64,000 nucleotides of DNA from Miltoncostaea sp963771025 (GCA_963771025.1 CAVYRL010000002.1:248001-312000), one strand, 5' to 3'. Numbered from the stretch's first letter, positions 38,398 through 47,463 are shown. Numbers and translations are program-made. Notes: generated by a model not told the origin, from the sequence alone.

Positions 38398-39930
38398 GTG
38401 GCCGACGGACGCTTCTACCTCACGACGCCGATCTACTACGTCAACGCGGACCCGCACATCGGTCACGCGTACACGACGATCATGGCCGACATCATCGCCC
38501 GCCATCACCGCCAGCTCGGCGAGGAGGTCTTCTTCCTGACCGGCACCGACGAGCACGGCGGCAAGATCGCGGCCTCGGCCGAGCGCGAGGGGCGCACCCC
38601 GCGCGAGCAGGCCGACATCCTCTCGGCGCGCTTTCGCGCCCTGGGGGGCGTGCTGGACGCGACCAACGACTTCTTCATCCGCACCACCGACCCCGAGCAC
38701 GAGGCCGAGGTGCAGCGCATCTTCCAGCGGCTGCACGACTCGGGCGACATCTACAAGGGCAGCTACGGGGGCTGGTACTGCTCGGCCTGCGAGGCGTTCT
38801 ACACCGAGGACGACCTGCTCGAGGGCCGTCTGTGCCCGATCCACCACACGCCGGTCGAGTGGGTGGAGGAGGAGAACTGGTTCTTCCGCCTGCCGGCCTA
38901 TCGCGAGCGCCTGCTCGAGCACTTCGACGCCAACCCGGGCTGGATCCAGCCGCAGGCGCGCTTCAACGAGGCGCGCCGGATGATCGAGCTGGGCCTCGAC
39001 GAGCTGTCGGTGTCGCGCGCTCAGGTGGAGTGGGGCGTGCCGGTGCCGTGGGACCCCGAGCAGACGATCTACGTCTGGATCGACGCGCTGCTCAACTACC
39101 GCACGGCCCTCGGGTACGCCCGGCCCGGTGAGGACCTCGTCGCCGAGTTCTGGCCGCCCGACCTGCAGCTGATGGCCAAGGACATCCTCAAGTTCCACGC
39201 GGTCATCTGGCCGGCGATGCTGATGGCGGCGGGCCTCGAGCTGCCCCGGCGGCTGATGATCCACGGCTACGTCCTCAAGGGCGGCGAGAAGATGAGCAAG
39301 ACCACCGGCAACGTGGTCGACCCCTTCCCGTTCATCGAGCGGTACGGCATCGACGCGCTGCGCTACTACCTGGCGCGCGAGGTGCGCTTCGGCGAGGACG
39401 GCACGTTCACGGCCGAGGGCTTCGAGGCCCGCTACTCGCAGGAGCTGGCCAACGAGCTGGGCAACCTGCTGAATCGCGTCGTCAGCATGATCGGCCGGTA
39501 CCGCGACGGCGTGGTGCCCGACGATCGCGGCGACGACGGCGAGCTGGCCGCCGAGGTGGCCGACGCCGCCCGCGCGTTCGCCGCCGACCTCGACCGCCTC
39601 GACATCTCGCGCGCCATCGAGGGCGTCTGGCGCATCGTGCAGCGCCTCAACCGCCTGGTGGAGCAGCGCGCGCCGTGGACGCTGGCCAAGCATCCCGAGC
39701 GCGCCGGCGAGCTCGATCAGACCCTGTACAGCCTGGCCGAGGGGCTGCGCTCGGTGGCGATCCTGCTCTGGCCCGTCATCCCCTCCTCGGCCGAGCGCAT
39801 ACTGGCCGCCCTCGGGCAGGATCCCGCCCGCCTCGATCTGGCCGCCGCGGCCTGGGGCGGCGGCGATCCGGGTGTCACGGTGGCGCCCGCCGGGCAGCTG
39901 TTCCCCCGCGTGGAGGAGGAGGCGGCGTAG
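38398..39930 (+). CDS. metG: Methionyl-tRNA synthetase
   Basis: 510 residues. Class I synthetase with YYVNADPHIGHAYTT (HIGH at 20-23), GTDEHGGKIA, zinc-knuckle-like YCSACEAFY with C at RLCPIHH, KDILKFHAVIWPAML, and KMSKTTGNVV about residue 297; anticodon-binding helices follow. No C-terminal dimerisation (tRNA-binding) domain, so the short form. First of a run of overlapping genes to ispE. The stop TAG overlaps the proposed tatD start. Confidence 0.97.
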   Translation: MADGRFYLTTPIYYVNADPHIGHAYTTIMADIIARHHRQLGEEVFFLTGTDEHGGKIAASAEREGRTPREQADILSARFRALGGVLDATNDFFIRTTDPEHEAEVQRIFQRLHDSGDIYKGSYGGWYCSACEAFYTEDDLLEGRLCPIHHTPVEWVEEENWFFRLPAYRERLLEHFDANPGWIQPQARFNEARRMIELGLDELSVSRAQVEWGVPVPWDPEQTIYVWIDALLNYRTALGYARPGEDLVAEFWPPDLQLMAKDILKFHAVIWPAMLMAAGLELPRRLMIHGYVLKGGEKMSKTTGNVVDPFPFIERYGIDALRYYLAREVRFGEDGTFTAEGFEARYSQELANELGNLLNRVVSMIGRYRDGVVPDDRGDDGELAAEVADAARAFAADLDRLDISRAIEGVWRIVQRLNRLVEQRAPWTLAKHPERAGELDQTLYSLAEGLRSVAILLWPVIPSSAERILAALGQDPARLDLAAAAWGGGDPGVTVAPAGQLFPRVEEEAA

Positions 39931-40676
39931 TCGACACCCACGCCCACCTGGACTCGTGCGACGTCCCGGCGGCCGAGCTGATCGCCGAGGCCGCCGCGGC
40001 CGGCGTGGAGCGGATCGTCGCGATCGGCGTGGGGCGGGCCTCCAGCGAGACGGCCGTCGCCCTCACCGAGGCGCACCCGGGGGTGTTCGCCGCCGTTGGC
40101 GTCCACCCCAACGACGCCGATGGTTTCACGGACGCGGACATCGCCTGGATGCGCGAGCTGCTCGCCCATCCCAAGGTGGTGGCGGTGGGGGAGTGCGGTC
40201 TCGACTACTACCGCGACCACGCACGGCCCGAGGCCCAGCGCCGTGCCTTCTCCGCCCAGATCGACCTGGCCCGCGAGGCCGAGGTGCCCCTGGTGATCCA
40301 TACCCGTGACGCCGCCGGCGAGACGTTCGCGATGCTCGCCGACGAGGCCGCCGACCATCCGGTGGTGCTCCATTGCTTCTCGCTGCCGGACCGTCTCGCG
40401 GAGGCCGCCGAGCGCGGCTACATGCTGAGCTTCGCCGGCCCCGTCACCTTTCCCAGGTCGCTCGACCTGCAGCGCGCCGCCCGCGAGGTGCCGGACCATC
40501 TTCTGCTGGTGGAGACCGACAGCCCCTACCTGGCGCCCGTGCCGCGCCGCGGACGCCCCAACCGCCCCGCGAACGTGGCCCACACGCTGCGTTTCATCGC
40601 CGGTCTGCGCGGTGTGTCCGACGCCGATCTCGACGCCCTCACCACCTCCAACGCCGCCCGCGTCTTCGCCTTCTGA
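39927..40676 (+). CDS. tatD: TatD-family metal-dependent DNase/hydrolase, non-canonical start
   Basis: 249 residues from GTA. The metal-binding HAH (VDTHAHLD) lies at the extreme N-terminus, then GVHPNDA, AVGECGLDYYRD, VIHTRDAAGE, LHCFS and LVETDSPYLAP complete the TIM-barrel. No ATG, GTG, TTG or CTG occurs in frame close enough to include HAH; GTA (39927-39929) overlaps the metG stop as GTAG, with GGAGGAGGAGG ending 5 bases before it (GTC at 39930 is the other option). Family roles: 3'-5' DNA exonuclease, quality control. Confidence 0.9.
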   Translation, partial: VVDTHAHLDSCDVPAAELIAEAAAAGVERIVAIGVGRASSETAVALTEAHPGVFAAVGVHPNDADGFTDADIAWMRELLAHPKVVAVGECGLDYYRDHARPEAQRRAFSAQIDLAREAEVPLVIHTRDAAGETFAMLADEAADHPVVLHCFSLPDRLAEAAERGYMLSFAGPVTFPRSLDLQRAAREVPDHLLLVETDSPYLAPVPRRGRPNRPANVAHTLRFIAGLRGVSDADLDALTTSNAARVFAF

Positions 40677-40698
40677 CCCGCCGCCCCCGGGCGAGCGC

Positions 40699-41505
40699 AT
40701 GGGGGTGATGCGCAGCCTCGCCGCGCACGGCATCCGGCCCGACACCGACCTCGGCCAGCACTTCCTGCTCGACGAGAACCTGGTCGACCTGGCGATTCGC
40801 GAGGCCGGGGTGCACGAGGGAGACGTCGTGCTGGAGGTGGGTGCCGGGCTGGGCGTGCTCACGGTCCCCCTGTCACGCGCCGCGTCGTGGGTGCATGCGG
40901 TGGAGTTCGACCGGCGCCTGGAGCCCGCGCTCGCCGAGGCCCTGGCCGGCCGCGACAACGTGAGTATCCACTGGGGTGACGCGATGCGCCTGCCTCTCGG
41001 CGATCTGGCGCCGCCCCCGTCGGCGCTGGTCGCCAACCTGCCCTATTCGATCGCCACGCCGCTGGTGCTCGAGAGCCTGTGGGGCCTGCCCTCGCTCGAG
41101 CGCTGGTGCGTGATGGTGCAGCGCGAGGTCGTGGACCGCTGGCTCTCGGCCCCCGGAGGCCGGCTCTACGGCGCCCCGTCGGTGCTGCTCCAGCTCGCCA
41201 CCGAGGTGACGTTCCGCCGCTCGGTCGGACGAGAGGTGTTCACGCCGCGCCCCCGGGTCGACTCGGCGCTGGTCGCCCTGCGCCGCACCGGTCCGGGGCC
41301 CTCGCCCGAGACGCGGCGGCTGGTGCGCGCGGCGTTCGCGACCCGCCGCAAGACGCTGGTCAACGCGCTCGGGCTGGCGGGCGCCGACCGCGCCCGGGTC
41401 GCAGAGGCCCTGGAGCGGCTCGGCCGATCGCCGACCGTCCGACCCGAGGCGCTCGCGCCTGGCGACTTCACTGCGCTGACGGAGGAGATCGCGTGGACCG
41501 CGTGA
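40699..41505 (+). CDS. rsmA: 16S rRNA adenine dimethyltransferase RsmA/KsgA
   Basis: 268 residues. Dimethylates two adjacent adenines near the 3' end of 16S rRNA. DTDLGQHFLLDENLVD, SAM site VVLEVGAGLGVLT, acidic EFDRRL, catalytic NLPYSIATP and C-terminal RPEALAPGDFTAL. Start ATG 40699 or 40708; neither has an obvious ribosome-binding site and the gene follows tatD by 22 bases. Overlaps ispE by 13 bases. Confidence 0.95.
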   Translation: MGVMRSLAAHGIRPDTDLGQHFLLDENLVDLAIREAGVHEGDVVLEVGAGLGVLTVPLSRAASWVHAVEFDRRLEPALAEALAGRDNVSIHWGDAMRLPLGDLAPPPSALVANLPYSIATPLVLESLWGLPSLERWCVMVQREVVDRWLSAPGGRLYGAPSVLLQLATEVTFRRSVGREVFTPRPRVDSALVALRRTGPGPSPETRRLVRAAFATRRKTLVNALGLAGADRARVAEALERLGRSPTVRPEALAPGDFTALTEEIAWTA

Positions 41506-42329
41506 TCCTCCACGCTCCCGCGAAGATCAACCTCCGGCTTGCCGTCGGACCCCGGGGAGAGGACGGCTACCACCCCCTGACGACCCTGATGGTCGCGCTC
41601 GCCGGCGTGGCCGACATCGTCACGGCACAGCGCGCCGACCGGCGCGTCGTCGCCTGCCCCGGCATCGAGGGTCCCGCCAACCTGGCCTGGAGAGCGCTGG
41701 ACGTCCTGGAGGCGGAGGTCGGCAGGGCGTTGCCGCTGGAGGTGCGCATCGAGAAGGGGATCCCCGCGCAGGCCGGGCTCGGCGGCGGATCGAGCGACGC
41801 GGCGGCCACCCTCGTCGCGGCCGACCGCATCCATGGCCTGGGGCTGGGCGACCAGGGGCTCGAGCGTATCGCGGCCGAGGTCGGATCGGATGTTCCCTTC
41901 TTCGTGCGCGCCGGCGCCCAATGGGCGCGGGGGCGCGGGGAGCGCCTGCGCCCCGCCTTCGCGCCGGCGTTCACGGCGCTGCTGGCCAAGGCGCCCGGCG
42001 GGCTCTCGACCGCCGCCGTCTACGCCGCGTTCGATCGCCTGCCGCCGCCCCCGCCGGCCGCCGACGTCGCTCCGCCGCCCGGGCTGCCCGCCCTGGCGGG
42101 CTGGGTGCGCAACGATCTCTGGCCGGCGGCCCTCGCGCTGCAGCCGTCCCTCGGGGCGACGGCGCGCGCCCTCTCCGCCGCCGGCGCCGAGGCGGTGGTG
42201 CTGTGCGGCAGCGGATCGTGCCTCGCCGGGCTCTTCCCGGGCCGGGCCGCCGCAACCGCGGCCCGCGCCGGTCTCCCCGATCGGTGGTTCCGCGCCGTCG
42301 TCGAGCCGCTGGCTCCGCTTCCCCGCTGA
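41493..42329 (+). CDS. ispE: 4-diphosphocytidyl-2-C-methyl-D-erythritol kinase
   Basis: 278 residues. GHMP kinase of the MEP isoprenoid pathway: HAPAKINLRLAVGPRGEDGYH at the start, ATP motif GIPAQAGLGGGSSDAAA, and VVLCGSGSCLAGLFPG near the end. GTG 41493 is preferred to GTG 41502 because GGAGGAG ends 5 bases upstream. The isoprenoids made here also feed undecaprenyl phosphate used in envelope synthesis. Confidence 0.95.
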   Translation: MDRVILHAPAKINLRLAVGPRGEDGYHPLTTLMVALAGVADIVTAQRADRRVVACPGIEGPANLAWRALDVLEAEVGRALPLEVRIEKGIPAQAGLGGGSSDAAATLVAADRIHGLGLGDQGLERIAAEVGSDVPFFVRAGAQWARGRGERLRPAFAPAFTALLAKAPGGLSTAAVYAAFDRLPPPPPAADVAPPPGLPALAGWVRNDLWPAALALQPSLGATARALSAAGAEAVVLCGSGSCLAGLFPGRAAATAARAGLPDRWFRAVVEPLAPLPR

Positions 42330-42333
42330 TCGG

Positions 42334-42371
42334 CCGTCCGGATCCCCCCCGTGCGGGGGGGATCCGGACGG
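42334..42371 (+). terminator. Terminator-like hairpin after ispE
   Basis: Perfect 17-bp stem (42334-42350 with 42355-42371) and 4-base loop GTGC, 4 bases after the ispE stop. Very stable, without T-tract. Confidence 0.8.
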
Positions 42372-42438
42372 TGCGAACCCCCCCGAGGTCGCCGCCCGAA
42401 TGGTGGCGAATAGCGGCCATTTCCGTATGTCGCGGCGA

Positions 42439-42444
42439 TAGGTT
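42439..42444 (+). promoter_or_regulatory. -10 box, leaderless HD-GYP gene
   Basis: TAGGTT, then 6 bases, then GTG at 42451. AATGG...CCATT arms lie upstream (about 42403-42421). Confidence 0.5.
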
Positions 42445-42450
42445 TGGATC

Positions 42451-43164
42451 GTGGATCACCTTCCCCACGTCGCCGCGGACAGCATTCCCGGGCTGATCGC
42501 GGTGATCGACGAGCGCGACCACTTCACGGCGCGCCACTCCGCCGACGTCGGGCGGCTCTGCCGCCTGGTCGCGATGGACCTGGGATGGGCCGCCGAGGAC
42601 GTCGCGCTCGCCCATGTCGCGGGCCTGGTGCACGACATCGGCAGGGTCGGGCTCCCGAACGCCGTGCTGACCGCGCCGGGGCGCCTGAGCCCCGCCCAGT
42701 GGGAGATGATGCACAGTCATCCCGACCGCGGCGCGGACCTCCTGGCGTCGCTCGGCGTCGCCGCCCCCATCGTCAACGGCGTCCGGGCGCACCACGAGCG
42801 CTGGGACGGGAGCGGGTATCCCCGCGGGCTCTGCGCGTCCGACATCCCGCTGCTCGGTCGCCTGATCGGGCTCTGCGAGTCGTTCGACGCGATGACCGCC
42901 CGCCGCCCCTTCGGCCGGGCGAAGCCGCACGTCGTGGCGTGGTCGGAGGTCGCCCACGAGGCGGGCATCCTCTACGACCCCGAGATGTGCCACGCCCTGC
43001 TCGACGTCATCGGCGCCGGCCGCCCCGGGGAGGCCCTCTCCGCCCGCGATTTCGCCGACCAGTGGCGGCTGGCCCGCACGGAGGCACGCTCCCGGGCGAC
43101 CTTGGAATCCGATCGGAGCGAGTGGAGCGGGGCGGTCCCTCGTACCCCGGTCGATCAGTCGTGA
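42451..43164 (+). CDS. HD-GYP domain protein (c-di-GMP phosphodiesterase-type)
   Basis: 237 residues. Metal-binding HD at 61-62 (LVHDIGRVGLPN), upstream HFTARHSADVG, MHSHPDRGADLL, the HH pair at 114-115 and GYP at 122-124 (RWDGSGYPRGL): the full set of an active HD-GYP hydrolase, with FDAMTARRPFGRA after it. No receiver or sensory domain, so it is a stand-alone enzyme with a divergent, disordered C-terminal tail. It would lower c-di-GMP. No cyclase gene with an intact GGDEF motif is in the window. Confidence 0.92.
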   Translation: MDHLPHVAADSIPGLIAVIDERDHFTARHSADVGRLCRLVAMDLGWAAEDVALAHVAGLVHDIGRVGLPNAVLTAPGRLSPAQWEMMHSHPDRGADLLASLGVAAPIVNGVRAHHERWDGSGYPRGLCASDIPLLGRLIGLCESFDAMTARRPFGRAKPHVVAWSEVAHEAGILYDPEMCHALLDVIGAGRPGEALSARDFADQWRLARTEARSRATLESDRSEWSGAVPRTPVDQS

Positions 43165-43285
43165 CGACCGCATCGGAGCGAGCGTGAGGGACGCGCCGGG
43201 CGCCCGGACGTGGGGATCGCCCGCGGTGGGCGTGGACAGCGGGAGCCGCACGCCCCGCCGCTCGCTGGGGGTGAGCGGGCCCCGC

Positions 43286-43291
43286 TAAACT
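43286..43291 (+). promoter_or_regulatory. -10 box, leaderless membrane-protein/subtilase operon
   Basis: TAAACT, then 6 bases, then ATG at 43298. The 133 bases before the gene are otherwise GC-rich with no coding signal. Confidence 0.55.
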
Positions 43292-43297
43292 GATCTC

Positions 43298-43669
43298 ATG
43301 GACGACCCGCTCCTCACCATCGAGGCCCGCCCGACGACCGTGCTGGGCCGCGCCCACCAGTGGATCCGCGGACGGCGCATCATGCTGTCCGGGGTGCTGG
43401 CCCTGCTCGAGGTGGTGGCCTTCATCGTCTGGCGCCCGAGCGCGCTCCTGCTCGCCACCCTCGCCGTCGTGATCCTGGTGCTCTGCGTCGCGGGCGCCAC
43501 GCGCCTGGGTCCGGGGATCCCGCGCGACCTCCTGTGGATCGGGGCCATCGCGCAGGGAATCGTGGTCGTGATCCCTCTGGTCGTGGGGCTCTCGCTGGTT
43601 GCCGGCCTGCTCGTGGCGGTGGTCCTGATCGTGGGCCTCGTCGCCGCCGCGGCACGCTGGCGGGTGTGA
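43298..43669 (+). CDS. Small integral membrane protein
   Basis: 123 residues, not recognised. After a basic cytoplasmic start (RAHQWIRGRRI) come three or four membrane helices: MLSGVLALLEVVAFIVW, ALLLATLAVVILVLCVAGA, and GLSLVAGLLVAVVLIVGLVAA, linked by a short loop LGPGIPRDLLWI. Coupled to the downstream protease by a GTGA overlap (43666-43669), so the two probably act together, for example as membrane partner or substrate/anchor. Possible 'permease-like' small protein. Confidence 0.75.
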   Translation: MDDPLLTIEARPTTVLGRAHQWIRGRRIMLSGVLALLEVVAFIVWRPSALLLATLAVVILVLCVAGATRLGPGIPRDLLWIGAIAQGIVVVIPLVVGLSLVAGLLVAVVLIVGLVAAAARWRV

Positions 43670-45006
43670 CTCCGGCCGCTCCACCGCCACCCCCGGCGAT
43701 CGTCGCCGAACAGCAGGTCGCGACGTCCGCCCGGCGCGATCCGCTGCTCGGGCAGCAGGGGTTCCTCGCCCGCATCGGATGGACCGCTCCCGCCGCCCGG
43801 GGCCGGCGCCCTCTGGTCGCGGTGCTCGACACCGGCGTCGACGCGAGCGATCCCGATCTGCGCGGCGTGGTGCTGACCGGGGCGGCGCGCTCGTTCGTGG
43901 ACGGCACCGAGGCGGGGACCGACCCCGAGGGCCACGGCACCAGCGTCGCGGGCATCATCGCGGCCCGCGCCGGCAACGGGGTGGGGGGCGCCGGAGTCGC
44001 GGCGGCCCGCATCCTGCCGGTCGCGATCGCGGACGCCGACGGACGCACCACCCCCGCGGCGCTCGTGAAGGGGTTGCGCTACGCGACGGCCCGGGGCGCG
44101 CGGGTGATCAACATCTCCTTCGGCGGGCGCGGGTACTCCGCCGCCGAGCAGACCGCGATCGACGACGCGGTGCGCGCGGGCGCCCTCGTGGTCGTCGCGG
44201 CCGGCAACGACGGCGGCGCGGGGGGCGCCCCGGCCTACCCCGGGGCGTACCGCCAGGTGCTCACCGTGGGCGCCCTCGGGTCCGGCGGTCGCGCGCTCGC
44301 CATCTCGGAGCGCGGCCCGCAGGTGGCGATCGCCGCGCCGGGCAAGGGCATCGCCTCGATCCCGCCCCGGGGGCTGCCGGGCATCCGCGCCACCGGCCTC
44401 GTGCGTCGCACCGGGACCTCGATGGCCGCGGCGATCGTGTCGGGCGCGGCGGCGCGGATCATCGCGCGCCACCCGCGCTGGACGGCTCAGCAGGTGCGGA
44501 CGGCGCTGCGGGAGACCGCGCGCGATGTGCCCCCGGCCGGCGACGACCTCTCGACGGGGGCGGGCGCCCTCGATCTGCGCGCCGCCCTCGCGGCGCACGC
44601 TCCGCCGAAGGAGGATCCCGAGCCCAACGACGACACGGTGCTCGCGGCCAGGACGCCCAAGCTCCGCGTGGGCGGCGCGCCGACCGTGGTCCGGGGGCGC
44701 ACCGGGTCGACCTCCGACCCGCGCGACGGGTTCCCCGTGGTCCTCGCGGCAGGGCAGTCCCTCTCGGTTCAGCTCCGCCCGACCGGCGCGACCGGCGCCG
44801 ATCTCGATCTCGCCCTCTGGCGGCCGGGCACCCCGGCCCGTCGGCGCGGGCCGCTCTTCGGGCGCACCTGGCTCGCCGCCTCGTCGCTCGGGCCCGGGGC
44901 CGACGAGCGGATCGACGTGGTCGCGCCGGTCGCGGGCAGGTACACGCTCGAGGTGCAGGGTCTGCGCGGCGAGGCTCCCTACGAGCTGACGCTGCAACCA
45001 CGATAA
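43666..45006 (+). CDS. Subtilisin-like serine protease (S8) with C-terminal PPC-like domain
   Basis: 446 residues. Catalytic triad Asp55 (VAVLDTGVDASDPDLR), His90 (DPEGHGTSVAGI) and Ser252 (RTGTSMAAAIVSGAAARII), oxyanion Asn181 (AAGNDGG). After residue 310, DPEPNDD and a beta-sandwich ending in VAGRYTLEVQ resemble the pre-peptidase C-terminal domain. Odd: no signal peptide at this start and no upstream in-frame alternative, although S8 proteases with such domains are normally secreted. Starts at GTG overlapping the membrane-protein stop. Confidence 0.92.
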   Translation: MTPAAPPPPPAIVAEQQVATSARRDPLLGQQGFLARIGWTAPAARGRRPLVAVLDTGVDASDPDLRGVVLTGAARSFVDGTEAGTDPEGHGTSVAGIIAARAGNGVGGAGVAAARILPVAIADADGRTTPAALVKGLRYATARGARVINISFGGRGYSAAEQTAIDDAVRAGALVVVAAGNDGGAGGAPAYPGAYRQVLTVGALGSGGRALAISERGPQVAIAAPGKGIASIPPRGLPGIRATGLVRRTGTSMAAAIVSGAAARIIARHPRWTAQQVRTALRETARDVPPAGDDLSTGAGALDLRAALAAHAPPKEDPEPNDDTVLAARTPKLRVGGAPTVVRGRTGSTSDPRDGFPVVLAAGQSLSVQLRPTGATGADLDLALWRPGTPARRRGPLFGRTWLAASSLGPGADERIDVVAPVAGRYTLEVQGLRGEAPYELTLQPR

Positions 45007-45068
45007 GGCCCCCTTCACCGCGCCCGGGACTTCCGGCGCGCGGGCCGACAGTCCACAATGAGGCTCTG

Positions 45069-47159
45069 ATGACGACAGCCCGCGAAGCGCCCACCACCCA
45101 CGACCTCTCGGACCCCTCGCTCTACATCAACCGCGAGGTGTCCTGGCTGGACTTCAACGCGCGCGTGCTCGCCCTGGCGCGCAGGCCCGAGGTGCCGCTG
45201 CTCGAGCGGTGCAAGTTCCTCGCGATCTTCTCGAGCAACCTCGACGAGTTCTTCATGGTCCGCGTGGCCGCGGTGCAGGACGCCCTCGAGGCCGGCCGCC
45301 GGCCGTTGACGCCCGACCAGCTGCCCCGCGAGGAAGTGCTCGACCGGATCACGGAGCGGGTGCGCGAGCTGACGTCGGAGCAGAGCCGCATCTGGCGCGA
45401 GGAGCTGCTGCCCGAGCTGGCCGAGAACGGCGTCGAGGTGGTGTCGTTCACGGACCTCAGCCCGGCGGATCGGCGCCAGGTCGACGTGCAGTTCGACCGT
45501 GAGGTGTATCCGGTGCTGACGCCGCTGGCGGTCGGTCCCGGGCTGCCGTTCCCGTATATCTCGGGCCTCTCGCTCAACCTCGGCCTGCGGGTGCGCGACC
45601 CGGTGAAGGGCGAGATGCGCTTCGCCCGCATCAAGGTGCCCCCCCGGCTCCCGCGGTTCCTGCCCGTCGACGACCACCGGCTCGTGCCGCTGGAGGATGT
45701 CATCCGGTGCCACGTCGAACGGCTCTTCCCCGGGATGGAGGTGCTCGACAGCTCGCTGTTCCGCGTGACGCGTGACGCGGACTTCTCGATCTCCGACGAG
45801 TCGGACGACCTGCTCGGTGCCGTCGAGGCCCAGCTCCGGCGCCGCCGGTTCGGGCACGTGGTCCGCCTCGAGGTGGAGGAGGACGCCCCGGACGGCCTCG
45901 TCGAGGATCTCATCGAGGCCCTCGAGGTCGGCGAGCGCGACACCTTCCGCATCCAGCCGCCGCTCGACTTCACCTCGTTGTGGTCGCTCGCGACCATGGA
46001 TCGCCCGGAGCTGCGCGATCCTCCGTGGGAGCCGCGCACGCGCCCCCTCCTGCGGCCGGAGGAGGGAGAGAGGCTTGACATCTTCGCCGCGATCCGCGCC
46101 GGCGACATCCTGGTGCACCACCCGTACGACGACTTCCATACGAGCGTCGAGCGGTTCGTCGAGCAGGCCGTCGAGGATCCCAACGTCCTGGCGATCAAGC
46201 AGACCGTGTACCGCACGAGCGGCGACTCGCCCATCGTCCCGGCGCTGATGCGCGCCGCCGAGCAGGGCAAGCAGACCGTCTGCCTGGTGGAGGTGCAGGC
46301 CCGCTTCGACGAGGAGCGCAACATCCAGTGGGCGCGGGCCCTGGAGCGGTCGGGCGTCCACGTCGTCTATGGCCTGAGCGGCCTCAAGACCCACGCCAAG
46401 CTGGCGCTGGTCCTGCGGCGCGAGGGCAACCGGGTGCGTCGATACGTCCACTTCGGGACGGGCAACTACAACCCGTCCACCGCGCGCCTCTACACCGACT
46501 ACGGCCTGTTCACATGTCGCGAGGACATCGCGGAGGACGTGGCGGACCTCTTCAACCACCTGACCGGATTCGCCCGCCCGCCGATGTACCGGCGTGCCCT
46601 CGTGGCGCCGGCGGACATGCGCGACGGCATCATCCGCGAGATCGACCGGGCGATCGCGGGGCACTCGGAGGCGTCGCCCTCGCGCATCGTGATCAAGCTG
46701 AACTCGATCATCGACGGGCCGATCATCCAGGCGATCTACCGTGCGTCCCAAGCGGGGGTCCCGGTCGACATGATCGTCCGCGGCATCACCGGTCTGCGCC
46801 CCGGCATCCCGGGCGTGAGCGAGAACGTCCGCGTGATTTCGGTCGTCGGGCGTTTTCTGGAGCACGCCCGCGTCTTCGCCTTCACGGTGGGCGGGGAGAC
46901 GATGTACCTGATCGGCTCCGCCGACATGATGGCCCGCAACCTCGACAACCGCGTGGAGCTGGTGGGCCCGATCGACGACGAGCAGGCCTGCGCGGAGATC
47001 CAGATGGCGCTCGACCTGCAGCTCGCCGACACCGCGCTGGCGTGGGAGCTCCGAGCGGACGGCACCTGGCAGCGCGTCACCCCGGCCCCGGGCGAGGAGC
47101 CGCTCAACTGCCAGGACGCCCTGATGGAGGCCGCCGCCCGGCTCGCCCGCATCACCTGA
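45069..47159 (+). CDS. ppk: Polyphosphate kinase 1
   Basis: 696 residues, full length. Reversible ATP-polyphosphate synthesis. N domain NREVSWLDFNARVL, head domain with PFPYISGLSLNL, and phospholipase-D-like C domains with QTVYRTSGDSP, VEVQARFDEERNI, the autophosphorylated His near 441 (SGLKTHAKLALVLR), HFGTGNYNP (His about 461) and GSADMMARNLDNRVE. Complements the pst and PhoB-like genes as phosphate storage. ATG 45069 lacks a good ribosome-binding site; a TGATG overlap with a four-codon ORF is probably chance. Confidence 0.97.
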   Translation: MTTAREAPTTHDLSDPSLYINREVSWLDFNARVLALARRPEVPLLERCKFLAIFSSNLDEFFMVRVAAVQDALEAGRRPLTPDQLPREEVLDRITERVRELTSEQSRIWREELLPELAENGVEVVSFTDLSPADRRQVDVQFDREVYPVLTPLAVGPGLPFPYISGLSLNLGLRVRDPVKGEMRFARIKVPPRLPRFLPVDDHRLVPLEDVIRCHVERLFPGMEVLDSSLFRVTRDADFSISDESDDLLGAVEAQLRRRRFGHVVRLEVEEDAPDGLVEDLIEALEVGERDTFRIQPPLDFTSLWSLATMDRPELRDPPWEPRTRPLLRPEEGERLDIFAAIRAGDILVHHPYDDFHTSVERFVEQAVEDPNVLAIKQTVYRTSGDSPIVPALMRAAEQGKQTVCLVEVQARFDEERNIQWARALERSGVHVVYGLSGLKTHAKLALVLRREGNRVRRYVHFGTGNYNPSTARLYTDYGLFTCREDIAEDVADLFNHLTGFARPPMYRRALVAPADMRDGIIREIDRAIAGHSEASPSRIVIKLNSIIDGPIIQAIYRASQAGVPVDMIVRGITGLRPGIPGVSENVRVISVVGRFLEHARVFAFTVGGETMYLIGSADMMARNLDNRVELVGPIDDEQACAEIQMALDLQLADTALAWELRADGTWQRVTPAPGEEPLNCQDALMEAAARLARIT

Positions 47160-47190
47160 CCCCCATCCTCCATCTGCGGGGGGCGTCCGG

Positions 47191-47196
47191 TATCGT
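47191..47196 (+). promoter_or_regulatory. -10 box, leaderless small gene after ppk
   Basis: TATCGT, then 6 bases, then ATG at 47203. Confidence 0.55.
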
Positions 47197-47202
47197 GACC
47201 AT

Positions 47203-47463
47203 ATGAGCACCGACACCCCGGACGTCCCGACGTGGACGCCGCCCGCGAAGCCCAGCTTCAACTCACCCGCAGCCGACCTCAACCAGCTGCGCAACGAAGC
47301 CAAGCGGGTCGCCGAGTCGGCGCCGGGCCAGCCGGTCCACAAGTCCGTGCTGGAGCGCGCCCGCGCCCTCGCGGCGGCGATCGAGCATGACCTGGGGCTG
47401 CCCCAGACCCCGGAAGGGCTGTCCTACGCGGACCTTGCGGTGCTCCTCTCTCAGTCCAAGTAG
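47203..47463 (+). CDS. Small hypothetical protein downstream of ppk
   Basis: 86 residues, not recognised. Pro/Thr-rich start (TPDVPTWTPPAKPSF), then helical DLNQLRNEAKRVAES and SVLERARALAAAIEHDLG and a short C-terminal LSYADLAVLLSQSK. Soluble, no Cys, no membrane span. Own -10 box upstream and strong coding bias (G/C third positions), so it is real. Ends directly at the convergent dehydrogenase stop. Confidence 0.7.
   Translation: MSTDTPDVPTWTPPAKPSFNSPAADLNQLRNEAKRVAESAPGQPVHKSVLERARALAAAIEHDLGLPQTPEGLSYADLAVLLSQSK

Noticed and set aside
45058..45071. Four-codon leader ORF before ppk
   Set aside because: Such short ORFs ending in TGATG occur by chance; no promoter evidence specific to it.
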